Source: MFD01213-c1 sp963704405 (GTDB lineage: Bacteria > Planctomycetota > Phycisphaerae > Tepidisphaerales > Tepidisphaeraceae). Taken from it: DNA of 64,000 nucleotides. Below the pieces are notes generated by a model. It was not told where the DNA came from. It did not search any database and saw only the letters and a list, made by a program, of their open reading frames with translations. Numbering within the stretch: the first letter of the stretch is position 1; the number at the start of each line of letters is the position of its first letter. Location: assembly GCA_963704405.1 (NCBI GenBank), contig OY969903.1:4821565-4885564 (forward strand), read 5' to 3'. The position numbers and the translations under genes are program-made. Below, piece by piece: positions 18,303 to 28,705 of this stretch.

Positions 18303-21300
18303 ATCCCTCACGTCCGTTCATTCTTCGGCCGGTGGCGACTTCGCTGCTGATGGTGGCGATTTTGCTTTCGGGCTTTGTCGCCTTCCGCGAACTTCCCGTC
18401 TCCGCCCTCCCGCAGGTGGACTATCCAACGATCGAAGTCCTGACCTTCTATCCCGGCGCCAGCCCGGATGTGATGGCGTCATCCGTCACTGCCCCTCTCG
18501 AGCGCCAATTCGGCCAGGTCCCCGGTCTGAGCCAGATGACCTCAAGCAGTTCCCAAGGCAGTTCCGTCATCACGCTGCAATTTTCGCTCGATCTGAATAT
18601 CGATATCGCCGAGCAGGAAGTGCAGGCTGCGATTAATTCAGCGGCCACATATCTCCCTCGTGATCTTCCAAACCCGCCCATCTACAGCAAAACCAATCCC
18701 GCCGACACGCCGATCCTAACGCTCGCGCTCACATCCAAAGAGATGCCCCTGTCCAAGGTGGAAGACCTGGCTGACACGCGCCTGGCCCAGAAGATTTCCC
18801 AATTGCCCGGCGTCGGTCTCGTCAGCATCAGCGGCGGGCAAAAGCCGGCCGTCCGCATCCAGGCCAACCCCTCCCTCCTCTCTTCTCTTGGGATGAACCT
18901 CGAAGACCTGCGCACCGCCATCTCAACCGCAAACGTCAACCAGGCCAAAGGAAACTTCGACGGCAAGCGACAGGCCTACACCATTGCCGCCAACGATCAG
19001 CTCCTATCCAGCCAGGATTATCGCCCGCTGGTCGTCGCCTACCGCAACGGCTCACCCGTCAAACTCGCCGACGTGGCGGATGTGATCGACAGCGCCGAAA
19101 ACGAAAAGCAAGCCGCCTGGATGGACACCGCCCCCGCCGTCATCATTAACATCCAGCGCCAGCCTGGCGCTAACATCATTGAAGTCGTCGATCGCGTAAA
19201 GACGCTCCTGCCGCAGCTCAAAAACTCAATGCCCGGCACGATCGACCTTTCCATCCTGACCGATCGCACCATCACCATCCGCGCCTCAGTCGCCGACGTG
19301 GAATTTGAACTGATGCTCACAGTCGTTCTCGTCGTGCTGGTGATCTTTGTCTTTTTGCGCAGCTTCTCGGCAACCGTGATCCCCAGCGTCGCCGTGCCGC
19401 TTTCGCTTATCGGCACGTTCGGTGTGATGTACCTGCTGGGCTACAGCCTCAACAACCTTACGCTGATGGCCCTGACGATCTCCACCGGCTTCGTCGTCGA
19501 TGATGCGATCGTCATGATCGAAAACATCGTCCGTTACATCGAAGAAGGCGAAGGCCCTCTGGCGGCGGCATTAAAAGGCGCGGAGCAGATCGGCTTCACC
19601 ATCGTCTCCCTCAGCATCTCCCTGATTGCAGTGCTCATTCCCCTGCTCTTCATGGGCGACATCGTCGGACGCCTCTTCCGCGAATTCGCCGTCACGCTGA
19701 GCGTCACGATCCTCGTGTCCGCCTTCGTTTCGCTGACACTCACGCCGATGATGTGCGCCAAGCTTCTGCGCCACAAACCCGAATCCCGGCAGGGCCGCCT
19801 GTTCCGCGCCTCCGAGCGCGGGTTCCAGGCGATCATCAACGGCTATGGCCGCAGCCTGACATGGGTGCTCAAGCATCAATTCGCCACCCTGGTAATCGCC
19901 GTCGCCACCCTCGGCCTGACCCTCTGGCTCTACATCATTATCCCCAAAGGATTTTTTCCCGTCCAAGACACCGGCGTCATCCTCGGCATCAGCGAAGCCC
20001 CGCAAACGGTATCGTTTGATTCAATGTCGCGCAGGCAGCAGGCCCTCGCCCGCGAGATCCTCAAAGACCCGGCCGTCCTGAATCTCTCTTCATTCATCGG
20101 AATCGACGGCACCAACACCACGCTCAACAACGGCCGCATGCAGATCAATCTCAAGCCGATCGAAGTGCGAAAGCTTAGCGCCAGCGACGTGATCCGGCGG
20201 CTGCAACCGCAACTGGCCCAGGTCGAAGGCATCACGCTCTTCATGCAACCGGTACAGGATTTAACGGTTGAAGACCGCGTCAGCCGCACGCAGTTTCAGT
20301 ACACCCTCGAAGACCCCGATGCCAGGGAACTCAGCCTCTGGGCCCCGCAGCTTATAGACAAGCTCCGCGCGATCCCCCTGCTCCGCGACGTCGCCAGCGA
20401 CGAACAAAACCTCGGATCACAAGCCCATCTTGTCATCGACCGCGATACCGCATCGCGCTTGGGAATCACCCCCCAGATGATCGACGACACTCTCTACGAC
20501 GCCTTCGGCCAGCGCCAGATTTCCACTATGTTCACGCAGTTAAACCAGTACCATGTCGTGCTGGAAGTAAAACCATCATTTCAGCAAAAACCCACAGACC
20601 TCGAGCACGTTTACGTCCGCTCCTCGGAAAACGGCCAGGTGCCTCTCAGCGCATTTGTGCATTATGAAGAGCTGAATGAGCCACTCGTAATCAACCACCA
20701 GGGCCAGTTCCCCGTGGTGACAATTTCCTTCAACCTCGCTCCCAGCGCCTCGTTAGGCGATGCTGTCAAAGCAATCGATTCCGCCAAAGCCCAACTGGCG
20801 CTGCCCGCCAGCATCCAGGCAGGATTCCAGGGAACCGCGCAGGCCTTTCAGGCTTCCCTTACCAACGAGCCGCTCCTCATCCTCGCCGCCATCATCACCG
20901 TCTACATCGTGCTCGGGGTGCTCTACGAAAGCTACATCCACCCTATCACCATTCTCTCGACCCTTCCCTCCGCCGCCGTCGGCGCATTCATCGCACTGCA
21001 ACTCACCGGCAACGACTTCAGCGTCATTGCTCTTATCGGCATCATTCTGCTCCTCGGCATCGTGAAGAAAAATGCGATCATGATGATCGACTTCGCCCTC
21101 GAAGCTGAGCGCCAGGAAGGCCGCTCGCCGGTCGATGCAATCTACCAGGCCTGCCTCTTGCGCCTGCGGCCAATCCTTATGACAACCATGGCCGCCCTCC
21201 TCGCCGGCGTACCGCTTGCGATGGGCGCCGGCACCGGCTCGGAACTGCGCCGTCCCCTGGGCATCACCATGGTCGGCGGCCTCATCTTCAGCCAGCTCCT

Positions 21301-21454
21301 GACCCTCTACACTACCCCCGTGATTTATCTCGCCTTTGATCGCCTCGCCAGGAGACTCGGCATGACCGCCTCTGCCGGACCCGCCCATAATGCCGGCCTG
21401 GAAGATGAGCCCCCGCATTCCTTCCAGTCTCCCTATCCGGCGGAGGTCTTGTGA
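18299..21454 (+). CDS. mdtB: RND efflux pump subunit (MdtB-like)
   Basis: 1051 residues, full length for an HAE1-type resistance-nodulation-division pump with 12 membrane spans and two large periplasmic loops. The N-terminus (FILRPVATSLLMVAILL, then LPVSALPQVDYPTIEV) is the family signature. TM4 has the proton-relay pair in GFVVDDAIVMIENI, and TM10 has the matching lysine in LGIVKKNAIMMIDFALEAE. It overlaps mdtA upstream and mdtC downstream by four bases each. In MdtABC the two pump proteins form a mixed trimer that exports bile salts, novobiocin and related compounds. The substrate here is unknown. Confidence 0.9.
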   Translation: MNPSRPFILRPVATSLLMVAILLSGFVAFRELPVSALPQVDYPTIEVLTFYPGASPDVMASSVTAPLERQFGQVPGLSQMTSSSSQGSSVITLQFSLDLNIDIAEQEVQAAINSAATYLPRDLPNPPIYSKTNPADTPILTLALTSKEMPLSKVEDLADTRLAQKISQLPGVGLVSISGGQKPAVRIQANPSLLSSLGMNLEDLRTAISTANVNQAKGNFDGKRQAYTIAANDQLLSSQDYRPLVVAYRNGSPVKLADVADVIDSAENEKQAAWMDTAPAVIINIQRQPGANIIEVVDRVKTLLPQLKNSMPGTIDLSILTDRTITIRASVADVEFELMLTVVLVVLVIFVFLRSFSATVIPSVAVPLSLIGTFGVMYLLGYSLNNLTLMALTISTGFVVDDAIVMIENIVRYIEEGEGPLAAALKGAEQIGFTIVSLSISLIAVLIPLLFMGDIVGRLFREFAVTLSVTILVSAFVSLTLTPMMCAKLLRHKPESRQGRLFRASERGFQAIINGYGRSLTWVLKHQFATLVIAVATLGLTLWLYIIIPKGFFPVQDTGVILGISEAPQTVSFDSMSRRQQALAREILKDPAVLNLSSFIGIDGTNTTLNNGRMQINLKPIEVRKLSASDVIRRLQPQLAQVEGITLFMQPVQDLTVEDRVSRTQFQYTLEDPDARELSLWAPQLIDKLRAIPLLRDVASDEQNLGSQAHLVIDRDTASRLGITPQMIDDTLYDAFGQRQISTMFTQLNQYHVVLEVKPSFQQKPTDLEHVYVRSSENGQVPLSAFVHYEELNEPLVINHQGQFPVVTISFNLAPSASLGDAVKAIDSAKAQLALPASIQAGFQGTAQAFQASLTNEPLLILAAIITVYIVLGVLYESYIHPITILSTLPSAAVGAFIALQLTGNDFSVIALIGIILLLGIVKKNAIMMIDFALEAERQEGRSPVDAIYQACLLRLRPILMTTMAALLAGVPLAMGAGTGSELRRPLGITMVGGLIFSQLLTLYTTPVIYLAFDRLARRLGMTASAGPAHNAGLEDEPPHSFQSPYPAEVL

Positions 21455-24400
21455 GCCTCTCCGCGCCCTTCATCCACCGCCCCGTCGCGACGACGCTTCT
21501 GACCCTCGCCCTGGCGCTAGCCGGCGGCCTCGCCTATTTCTTCCTCCCCGTCTCCCCGCTGCCGCAGGTGGATTTTCCCACAATCCAGGTCTCCGCCGGA
21601 CTCCCCGGAGCAAGCGCCGAGACTATGGCCTCGGCCGTGGCCACACCGCTGGAGCGCCAATTCGGCCGCATCGCCGGCATCACCGAGATGTCCTCCAGCA
21701 GTTCGCTCGGCTCAACATCAATTTCGCTGCAGTTCGATCTAAGCCGCAACATCGACGCCGCCGCCCGCGACGTGCAAGCCGCCATCAACGCCGCCGCCGG
21801 ACAGCTCCCCGCCAATCTCCCCGGCCGCCCCCGGTATTGGAAATTCAACCCCGCCGACGCCCCCGTCATGATCCTCGGCATAACCTCCGACATCTATGAC
21901 AAAGGCCAGATGTATGATGCGGCGTCCTCCATTCTCCAGCAAAAACTTTCCCAGGTTGAAGGCGTCGGACAGGTCAACGTCGGTGGTGGCGCACTTCCCG
22001 CTGTCCGCGTCGACGTCAATCCCCCGCTTCTCAATAACCTCGGCATGAGCCTCGAAGACGTGCGAACGGTTCTCGGAAACGCCAACGCCAACCGCCCCAA
22101 GGGAGAAATCGCCGATGACACGCGCGCTCTGACCCTCGGAACAACCGACCAGCTATTAAAAGCCGAAGACTACAAGCCTCTGATCGTCTCTTATCATAAA
22201 GGCGCCGCCGTGCGGCTGTCGCAGATCGCTACCGTCACCGACTCTGTCGAAGACATCCGCAACGCCGGCCTCGCCAATGGCAAGCCCGCCATCTTGCTGA
22301 TCGTTTCCCGCCAGCCCGGCGCCAACATCATCTCCACCGTCGATCGCGTACGAGCAATCCTCCCCCAACTTCAAGCCTCGATACCGCCGGCGATGAAACT
22401 GACCGTCGTCCTCGATCGCACCACCACCATCCGCGCTTCAGTCCGCGATGTCGGCATCGCGCTCCTGCTTTCCATTTTCCTGGTAATCCTGGTCGTCTTC
22501 CTCTTTCTTCGTGATTGGCGCACCACGCTCATCCCCGCCGTCGCCGTCCCAATCTCCCTCATCGGCACTTGCGGCGTCATGTACCTCTGCGGCTACAGCC
22601 TCGACAACCTCTCCCTCATGGCCCTCACCATCGCGACGGGGTTTGTCGTCGATGACGCCATCGTCGTCATCGAAAACATCACCCGCCATCTCGAGCAAGG
22701 CATGGCCCGCCTCCCCGCGGCCCTGCTCGGGGCAAAGGAAGTCGGCTTCACGGTCATTTCCATGAGCATCTCGCTGATTGCGGTATTCATTCCCATCCTC
22801 TTCATGGGCGGCATCGTCGGCCGCCTGTTCCGCGAATTCGCCGTTACCTTATCGGTCGCCATCGGCGTGTCCCTGATCATCTCCCTCACCACCACGCCGA
22901 TGATGTGCGCCATCCTCCTCCGCCATCAACGCCCCGAAGAACATGGCTACCTCTACCGCACCAGCGAACGATTCTTCAATTGGATCCTTTTCATCTACGA
23001 ACGAAGCCTCACCTGGGTCTTCCGCCATCAATTCAGCATGCTCCTGCTGACTGTCGCCACCATGGGCCTTACCGTCGCGCTCTATATGTACATGCCCGAA
23101 GGTTTTTTCCCTCAGCAAGACACCGGCCGCCTCGGCGGAAATATTCAGGCCGACCAGGACACTTCCTTCCAATCCATGTCGCGCCTGTTGAATGAATTCG
23201 TCACCGCCGTGGGCCAGGACCCCGCGGTCGAAGGTGTTATCGCTTTCAGCGGCGGTGGTCGCGGCACCTTCAACACCGCCAACATGTTCGTCACCCTCAA
23301 GCCGATCAACATTCGCAAGCTCACCGCCGATCAGGTCATCGGCCGCCTCCGAGGCAAGCTCTCCCGCATCCCCGCGCTCGCCTCTTTCTCCAATCCGTGC
23401 AGGACCTCAAGATCGGCGGCCGCGGCAGCAACGCGCAATTCCAATACACCCTTCAAGGAGATGACCTCAACGAGCTCATCGACTGGGCTCCCAAAGTCCT
23501 CGCAAAAATCCGCACGCTCAAAGGCCTCGCTGACGTCAGTTCCGACCAGCAGAACAACGGCCTTCAGGCCGGCCTGGTAATCGACCGCAACACCGCTGCC
23601 CGCCTCGGCATCACGCCTCAGATGATCGACAACACCCTCTACGACGCCTTCGGACAGCGCCAGGTGTCAACGATGTACCGCCAGCTCAATCAGTATCACG
23701 TCGTCATGGAAGCCGACCCCCAGTTCTGGCAAAACCCGCAAGGGCTCCAATATATCTACGTAAAAGCCACCAATGGCTCACTCGTTCCACTCAGCGCCTT
23801 CACCCACTACGCCCCTTCGACCACCGCTCTCACCGTCAACCACACCGGCCAGTTTCCCTCGGTCACGATTTCCTTCAACCTCCTGCCTGGCTACTCTCTC
23901 GGCGACGCCGTCACCCAAATCCAGGATGTCGAGCGCCAGATGGGCCTTCCCGCCTCTATCCACGGCAAATTCGCCGGCACCGCCCAGGCCTTCCATGATT
24001 CACTGGCAAACGAACTGGAACTCATCATTGCCGCCATCATCACCGTCTACATTGTTCTGGGCATTCTCTACGAAAGCCTCATCCATCCTGTAACCATCCT
24101 CTCCACCCTCCCCTCCGCCGGCGTAGGCGCGCTCCTCGCGCTGCTTCTTACCCACACTGACCTGACAGTCATCGCCATTATCGGAATTATCCTCCTGATC
24201 GGCATCGTCAAGAAAAACGCGATCATGATGATCGACTTCGCGGTCGAATCGGAGCGCCAAGGCAAATCCCCTGAAGAAGCAATCTTCCAGGCCTGCATGC
24301 TTCGCTTCCGGCCCATCACCATGACCACCTTGGCCGCCATGCTGGGCGGTCTCCCGCTGGCGATGGGCGCCGGAACCGGCTCCGAACTTCGGCAACCGCT

Positions 24401-24566
24401 TGGCATCGCCATCGTCGGCGGTCTACTCTTCAGCCAAATCCTCACCCTCTATACTACTCCCGTCGTCTATCTCTACATGGATCGCCTGAGCCTATGGCTA
24501 AACAACGTCCGCGCCACAAACAACAACCCTGTCGCCCGTCGTCCCCAGGCCGTCTTGCCAGTCTAA
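21451..24566 (+). CDS. mdtC: RND efflux pump subunit (MdtC-like), frameshifted at ~23381
   Basis: Second RND pump protein of the operon, about 1038 residues after joining two frames (21451-23580 and the frame ending 24566). It begins at GTG overlapping the mdtB stop. Signatures match MdtB: LPVSPLPQVDFPTIQV at the N-terminus, GFVVDDAIVVIENI in TM4 and IGIVKKNAIMMIDFAVE in TM10. The first frame reads ..IPALASFSNPC and the second LFLQSVQDLKIGG. Adding one C to the GCC at 23380-23382 gives IPALALFLQSVQDLKIGG without a break. I treat the gap as an indel error rather than a dead gene. Confidence 0.85.
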
Positions 24567-24612
24567 GCCCAAAAGCTTTAATAGCCACGGATTCATTATT
24601 GGGAGCCACACC

Positions 24613-25963
24613 ATGTCCATAACCCGGCGGCAATTTCTGGCGGCTTCGGCTTCAGTGGCGGGCCTGGCATCGGTGAGCCGGGTTGGGCTTGGACAAACCA
24701 CCTTTCCCGCTACTTTTCCCGCGACAAATGAAATTATCCTGCCGCCTTCCACCGCCGCGGGCCGGGCGCTGTTTGCGGCGATTGGGGAAGGCAATTGGGG
24801 AAAACTGCATCGGCGACTAAAAACCGTAAACGCCGACATCCGCTCGCGCGGGTTGCGGAAGATCCGCAGTGTCGATGGGACGTTTCTCACCGGCTACCCC
24901 TACAACGAGTTTTATGATTGGGACTTATATTTTGAGAATCTGTATCTGTCTTACTACGGCGTCTGGCCTTACTGCTTCAGCAATCTGAAAGAATTTCTCA
25001 ATCGGCAGGAAGCGGATGGGTATGTCAATCGGAGCCTGATTAAGAAACGCGATCGGCAGCATTTTAAGCCGTTCCTCGCGCAGCTCGTGGTGCTCGGGGC
25101 CAAGCAGAACAACAACGATTACGCGTGGCTGCGGGGAAACTATTACGATCGGCTGAGGAAGTATCTGGACAAGTGGTTTTCATATGATGGGGACAAGAAT
25201 GGACTGCCGACATGGAACTCGGCGGACGCAGCGGGGACAGACAACCAGTGGAGCCGCGCGGGCGCTGGGGGCATTTGAAATTGAAGGGGTCGATCTGGCG
25301 GCATATCTCGTTCGCGAGCTTCGGGCGATGGCGGTAATCGCCGATCGGCTGGGATTGCAGGCGGATGTCACGGGATTTAACCATCACGCCGACGCGCTCG
25401 TGAAGCTGATGAACGATACGTTCTGGGACGAAGCGGATGGGATGTATTACGATCGGAACGAAAAGACGGGAAAGGCGGTGAAAGTGAAGTCAGCGACGTG
25501 CTTCACGCCGCTCTTTGCCCGCGCAGCGACGGCCGAACGGGCGAATCGGATGGTCATTGAGCACGTGCTGAATCCGGGTGAATTCTGGCTTGAATATCCG
25601 GTCGCCAGCTATGCCAAAACAGAGCCGGATTATTACCAGGGGTCGCATAAGGAATGCAACTGGCGGGGGCCGACGTGGGCGCCGACGAATTACATGATTT
25701 TCCAGGGGCTGCGGCGGTATGGTTTCCCCAAAGAGGCGCAGGAGCTTGCAAGACGGTTGTTTATGATGGCGGTCGTGAAGAACCCGGTGCTCAGGGAATA
25801 TTACAACGCCGAGACAGGCGAAGGGCTGGGACAGAACCGGTTCTGGGGGTTCACCGCGCTGTACTATGCCATGCTGCTGGAGAGCCAGATGGGATATGAC
25901 GCATCAGATCTGACGGAGGTGTCTCAGCCGATCGTTACGCAGGCGCTGGATATTCATTTCTAA
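24613..25963 (+). CDS. Tat-exported GH63/MGH-like glycoside hydrolase, frameshifted at ~25261
   Basis: About 450 residues after joining two frames. The N-terminus is a twin-arginine signal (TRRQFLAASASVAG), so the enzyme is probably folded before export. The body is an (alpha/alpha)6-type barrel of the trehalase/GH63/mannosylglycerate-hydrolase kind: YNEFYDWDLYFENLYL, NGLPTWNSADAAGTDNQWS, FWDEADGMYYDRNE, CNWRGPTWAPTNYM and QNRFWGFTALYYAMLLES. The Asp/Glu-bearing motifs at each end are the likely catalytic acids. The first frame ends in WSRAGAGGI and the second continues ALGAFEIEGVD. Dropping one G from GGG at 25260-25262 joins them. The substrate is unknown. Confidence 0.72.
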
Positions 25964-26087
25964 GGGTGAACTTCCAGAGGAAGAGCGGACAAAACGTCGG
26001 CAAATGTCGTAGTTGTCGCATCGTGTGCAGGGTTATTCCATCAACCGCCGCGATTTGCTTGTGGTGCTATTTAATGGGGTTGCATGG

Positions 26088-26110
26088 GAGGTTGCCGCTT
26101 TAGCGGCCTC
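26088..26110 (+). repeat. GC-rich hairpin upstream of lipoprotein gene
   Basis: GAGG and GCCGC (26088-26098) pair with GCGGC and CTC (26103-26110) around TTTA. No T tract follows, so it is not a standard terminator. It lies in the 250-base gap between the hydrolase and the first lipoprotein. Confidence 0.4.
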
Positions 26111-26217
26111 ATGCAAGCCCGGCGGCAAAGGGTGCGGATGAGCTTCGGCACGCCGTTTACTATTTGGTCTTCCGGCATCCCTCGACGTGGATGCAATTAC
26201 CTCTTACGGAGACCTTA

Positions 26218-26657
26218 TGAAAAGCTACATTACTTCTCTGGGCCTTGCTCTCTTGAGTTCTGCGATGCTGATCGGGTGTGCAGCGCCCAATGAATATCAG
26301 CCGACCGCCAAGCCGACGCAGATGGCAGCCTATGCGGCTTCCCGCCACTATCCAGATAACGCGCAGGTCCAAGACAACGCGAAAATCACCGCGACGGTGA
26401 ACCGCGAAACCGGCGCGATCACGGTGCATAACTTCAGCAATCAGGAATTGACGAACTTCAATCTCTGGGTAAATCAGGCATACGTCGCCCATGTGGACCG
26501 GATCGATCCGAACACCAGTAAGATTTTCAATAAAGCGGATCTGTATAACTCCGGCGGTAACACCCTCGACAGCGCTTCGTCGAGCACCATCCGCAAAGTG
26601 CAGATCGAAACGAGCGACGGAACCATGTACAACGCGCAAGGGCCGCAGTTTGACTGA
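26218..26657 (+). CDS. small lipoprotein (DUF1425-like)
   Basis: 145 residues from the ATG at 26218, chosen because it gives a clean lipoprotein signal (MKSYITSLGLALLSSAMLIGCAA, Cys at about residue 21). The mature domain has alternating strands: ATVNRETGAITVHNFSNQELTNFNLWVNQAYV and a closing IRKVQIETSDGTMYN. This resembles small YcfL-like lipoproteins. A paralogous lipoprotein follows at 26803 and shares the N..TEDWNN/ELTNFN-type strand and the final DGKMYT/DGTMYN strand, so the pair arose by duplication. Role unknown. Confidence 0.6.
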
Positions 26658-26734
26658 GCGTTGGGATTCCGCGGCAAGCGGACGCGAAATTCTCAACCCA
26701 TTAGTGTCTTTGGTCCGATAATAAGTATAAAGCT

Positions 26735-26767
26735 TCACCCGGAGGCGCAATGTGCGTCACCGGGTGA
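26735..26767 (+). repeat. inverted repeat between the two lipoprotein genes
   Basis: TCACCCGG (26735-26742) pairs with CCGGGTGA (26760-26767), with GGCGCA and TGCGTC partly pairing inside. There is no T run, so it may be an mRNA processing or stability stem rather than a terminator. Confidence 0.45.
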
Positions 26768-26802
26768 GCTTATTAGAACGTTATCGCAATCGAGACGCTG
26801 TC

Positions 26803-27286
26803 ATGACCATTCGCGCCCTTTTAGTGTCCGCCGTGTCGCCTGTTGTTGCACTCGTTTGGGGTTCGGCCCTTGTGGGTTGCACGACGAGGCCGCCGTTTTT
26901 GCCAAATTCAGATCCGGCGCTGCGGCAGACCAGCGCAATTCGCCGCCGACGCGGCTCATCGTCACTATGAGGCCGATGCACCAAAGGGTGGCGATGCGAA
27001 TGGACGAGCTGAGGTGGATTACGGCATCCATCGCCTGACCATCGTCAATTCTTCGACGGAAGACTGGAACAACATCGAAATCTGGGTGACCAAGGCGGGG
27101 AAAAAATATGTTGTCTCGCTGCCGAAGATTCTGGGAAACGCGGCCCTGACCGAACAGGTGAACTTTCAGTCAATCTTTGATGAACACGGTTCTTTCGTGC
27201 CGTACACCAGCGATATGCCGATTGATTCGGTTGAGATGTTCAAGGATGGGAAGATGTACACACTGCATTTGCAGTTGGCGGATTAA
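26803..27286 (+). CDS. second small lipoprotein, frameshifted at ~26933
   Basis: About 160 residues after joining two frames. The ATG at 26803 opens a lipoprotein signal (LVSAVSPVVALVWGSALVGC). The first frame continues to LRQTSA and then runs into IRRRRG. The second frame gives QFAADAAHRHYEADAPKGG and the full mature domain: YGIHRLTIVNSSTEDWNNIEIWV and a final DGKMYTLHLQL strand. An indel at CAGCGCA (26931-26937) accounts for the break. It resembles the upstream lipoprotein in order and strand motifs, so the two may work together at the membrane. Confidence 0.55.
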
Positions 27287-27426
27287 AGCATTGGGGGAGT
27301 TCGAACATCACTGACGATCCTATCCCGGGAAAGGGACGGGAGGGGAAATTCCAGGCGGCGCTATTTTCGGCGTTGAGGCCCTCTGCCGCTTGCGATTAGC
27401 CTTCGGGAATCCTGCCGGAGGTGGTC

Positions 27427-28653
27427 ATGTCTCGATTCGTCATCCTCGCGAGCCTGTTTGCTTGCATTTTTGCGCCCTGGACGAAAGCAGGTGATCTTTT
27501 CAGCCTGACGGCGACGGGGGGCACAACCACGGTTCGCGGGGCGGGTTCCAATGTCATCAATCTTGTCCAGGATCTTGCGGACAACTCGGCGAGCTTCGCG
27601 CCGCTGAAGAATCAGCCATTCACTTCAACGTTAAATTATGCCGGTGTTTCCAATGCGCTGAATGTTTCGCAATCATTCGATGGGGCAGGACATCGAATCG
27701 TCAATGTGCAGGTGCCTTCAACGGGATTGAACCGAACCTTCAGCAGCGCTAATGGAAACCTCGATGATCAGCTCCGGGAATTCCTGAAGCATGAAGGGCT
27801 GGCGGCGCTGAGTGATTTTCAGCAGACGGTGAATCGAACATCGGCGGCTGGGGCGGTGGATGGGAATCCGCTGGCCGCGACCGCGCTGCTCGCGGATGCG
27901 GGGTATCAGCAGTTTGCATTGCATCGCAGCCCCTTTGAATTGAATGGGGAGCGATACACCACGGCCAGCGGTCGCGGCGAGAGCCGGTTTTGGATGGAGG
28001 GAGGCGTGCTGGATGGCGGGGACATTACAGGGGCATACGCCAGCGCGACGCTTGCGAGCGAATATCATTTTAATGATGCCGTGGCGCTGGCGTTCACCGT
28101 GCCGATCCGGTGGGAGACGCTGCGAGGCGCGAATATTTTCTCGGGCGGCATGGTGCTGGGGCTTCCGCTCACCATCATCCCCGGCCGCGGCAGCAACAGC
28201 CTCGCATGGACGATTACGCCCGCTGGACATGGGGCAGTTGTCGGCTCTGCCGACTTCGCCAGCGGAGGTTTGCTTTATGGCGGCCAGGTCGACAACTCAA
28301 TCAGTTACACCGTCGGCGCGCTAATCCTCACAATCGCCAGCGAAGCAGGCTATTTCCACGGCGCGAACATTTCCATCGCCGGTTATGACTTCGACACCAA
28401 GCTCAACCAATGGGTATTTAAGAATGGTTTGCAGGCGACGCGGGCGTGGGGCAATTTTTTTGTCGATGGCAGCGCCACCTGGACGAACTTCCTGCACGAT
28501 ACGTATGTCGATGGATATCTCACGCCGCAGGTCGGGCTGGGTTTCCGTTTTGGCAAGGGAAATGCGAGCGGGCTTCGCATTGGTTACATCGGAAACTTCG
28601 GCAACCATTACAGCACCAATGGCGGAAGCATCCTGTTGTTTTTTACGGGGTGA
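27427..28653 (+). CDS. predicted outer-membrane beta-barrel protein
   Basis: 408 residues. The ATG at 27427 follows a GGAGG site and starts a signal peptide (RFVILASLFACIFAPWTKA). Residues 20-150 form an N-terminal domain. From about residue 170 the pattern of alternating hydrophobic/polar strands with Gly and aromatic residues (SRFWMEGGVLDGG, YASATLASEYHF, LQATRAWGNFFVDGSATW, LTPQVGLGFRFG) and the final aromatic strand (SILLFFTG) suits an autotransporter-like or porin barrel. No passenger enzyme is recognised. It follows two lipoproteins in the same direction, so an envelope role is likely; the specific function is unknown. Confidence 0.55.
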   Translation: MSRFVILASLFACIFAPWTKAGDLFSLTATGGTTTVRGAGSNVINLVQDLADNSASFAPLKNQPFTSTLNYAGVSNALNVSQSFDGAGHRIVNVQVPSTGLNRTFSSANGNLDDQLREFLKHEGLAALSDFQQTVNRTSAAGAVDGNPLAATALLADAGYQQFALHRSPFELNGERYTTASGRGESRFWMEGGVLDGGDITGAYASATLASEYHFNDAVALAFTVPIRWETLRGANIFSGGMVLGLPLTIIPGRGSNSLAWTITPAGHGAVVGSADFASGGLLYGGQVDNSISYTVGALILTIASEAGYFHGANISIAGYDFDTKLNQWVFKNGLQATRAWGNFFVDGSATWTNFLHDTYVDGYLTPQVGLGFRFGKGNASGLRIGYIGNFGNHYSTNGGSILLFFTG

Positions 28654-28705
28654 TCGCAGAATTGCAAAGGGCGCTTCGGTTACATCTTCGGGCAGTGCGC
28701 AATCT

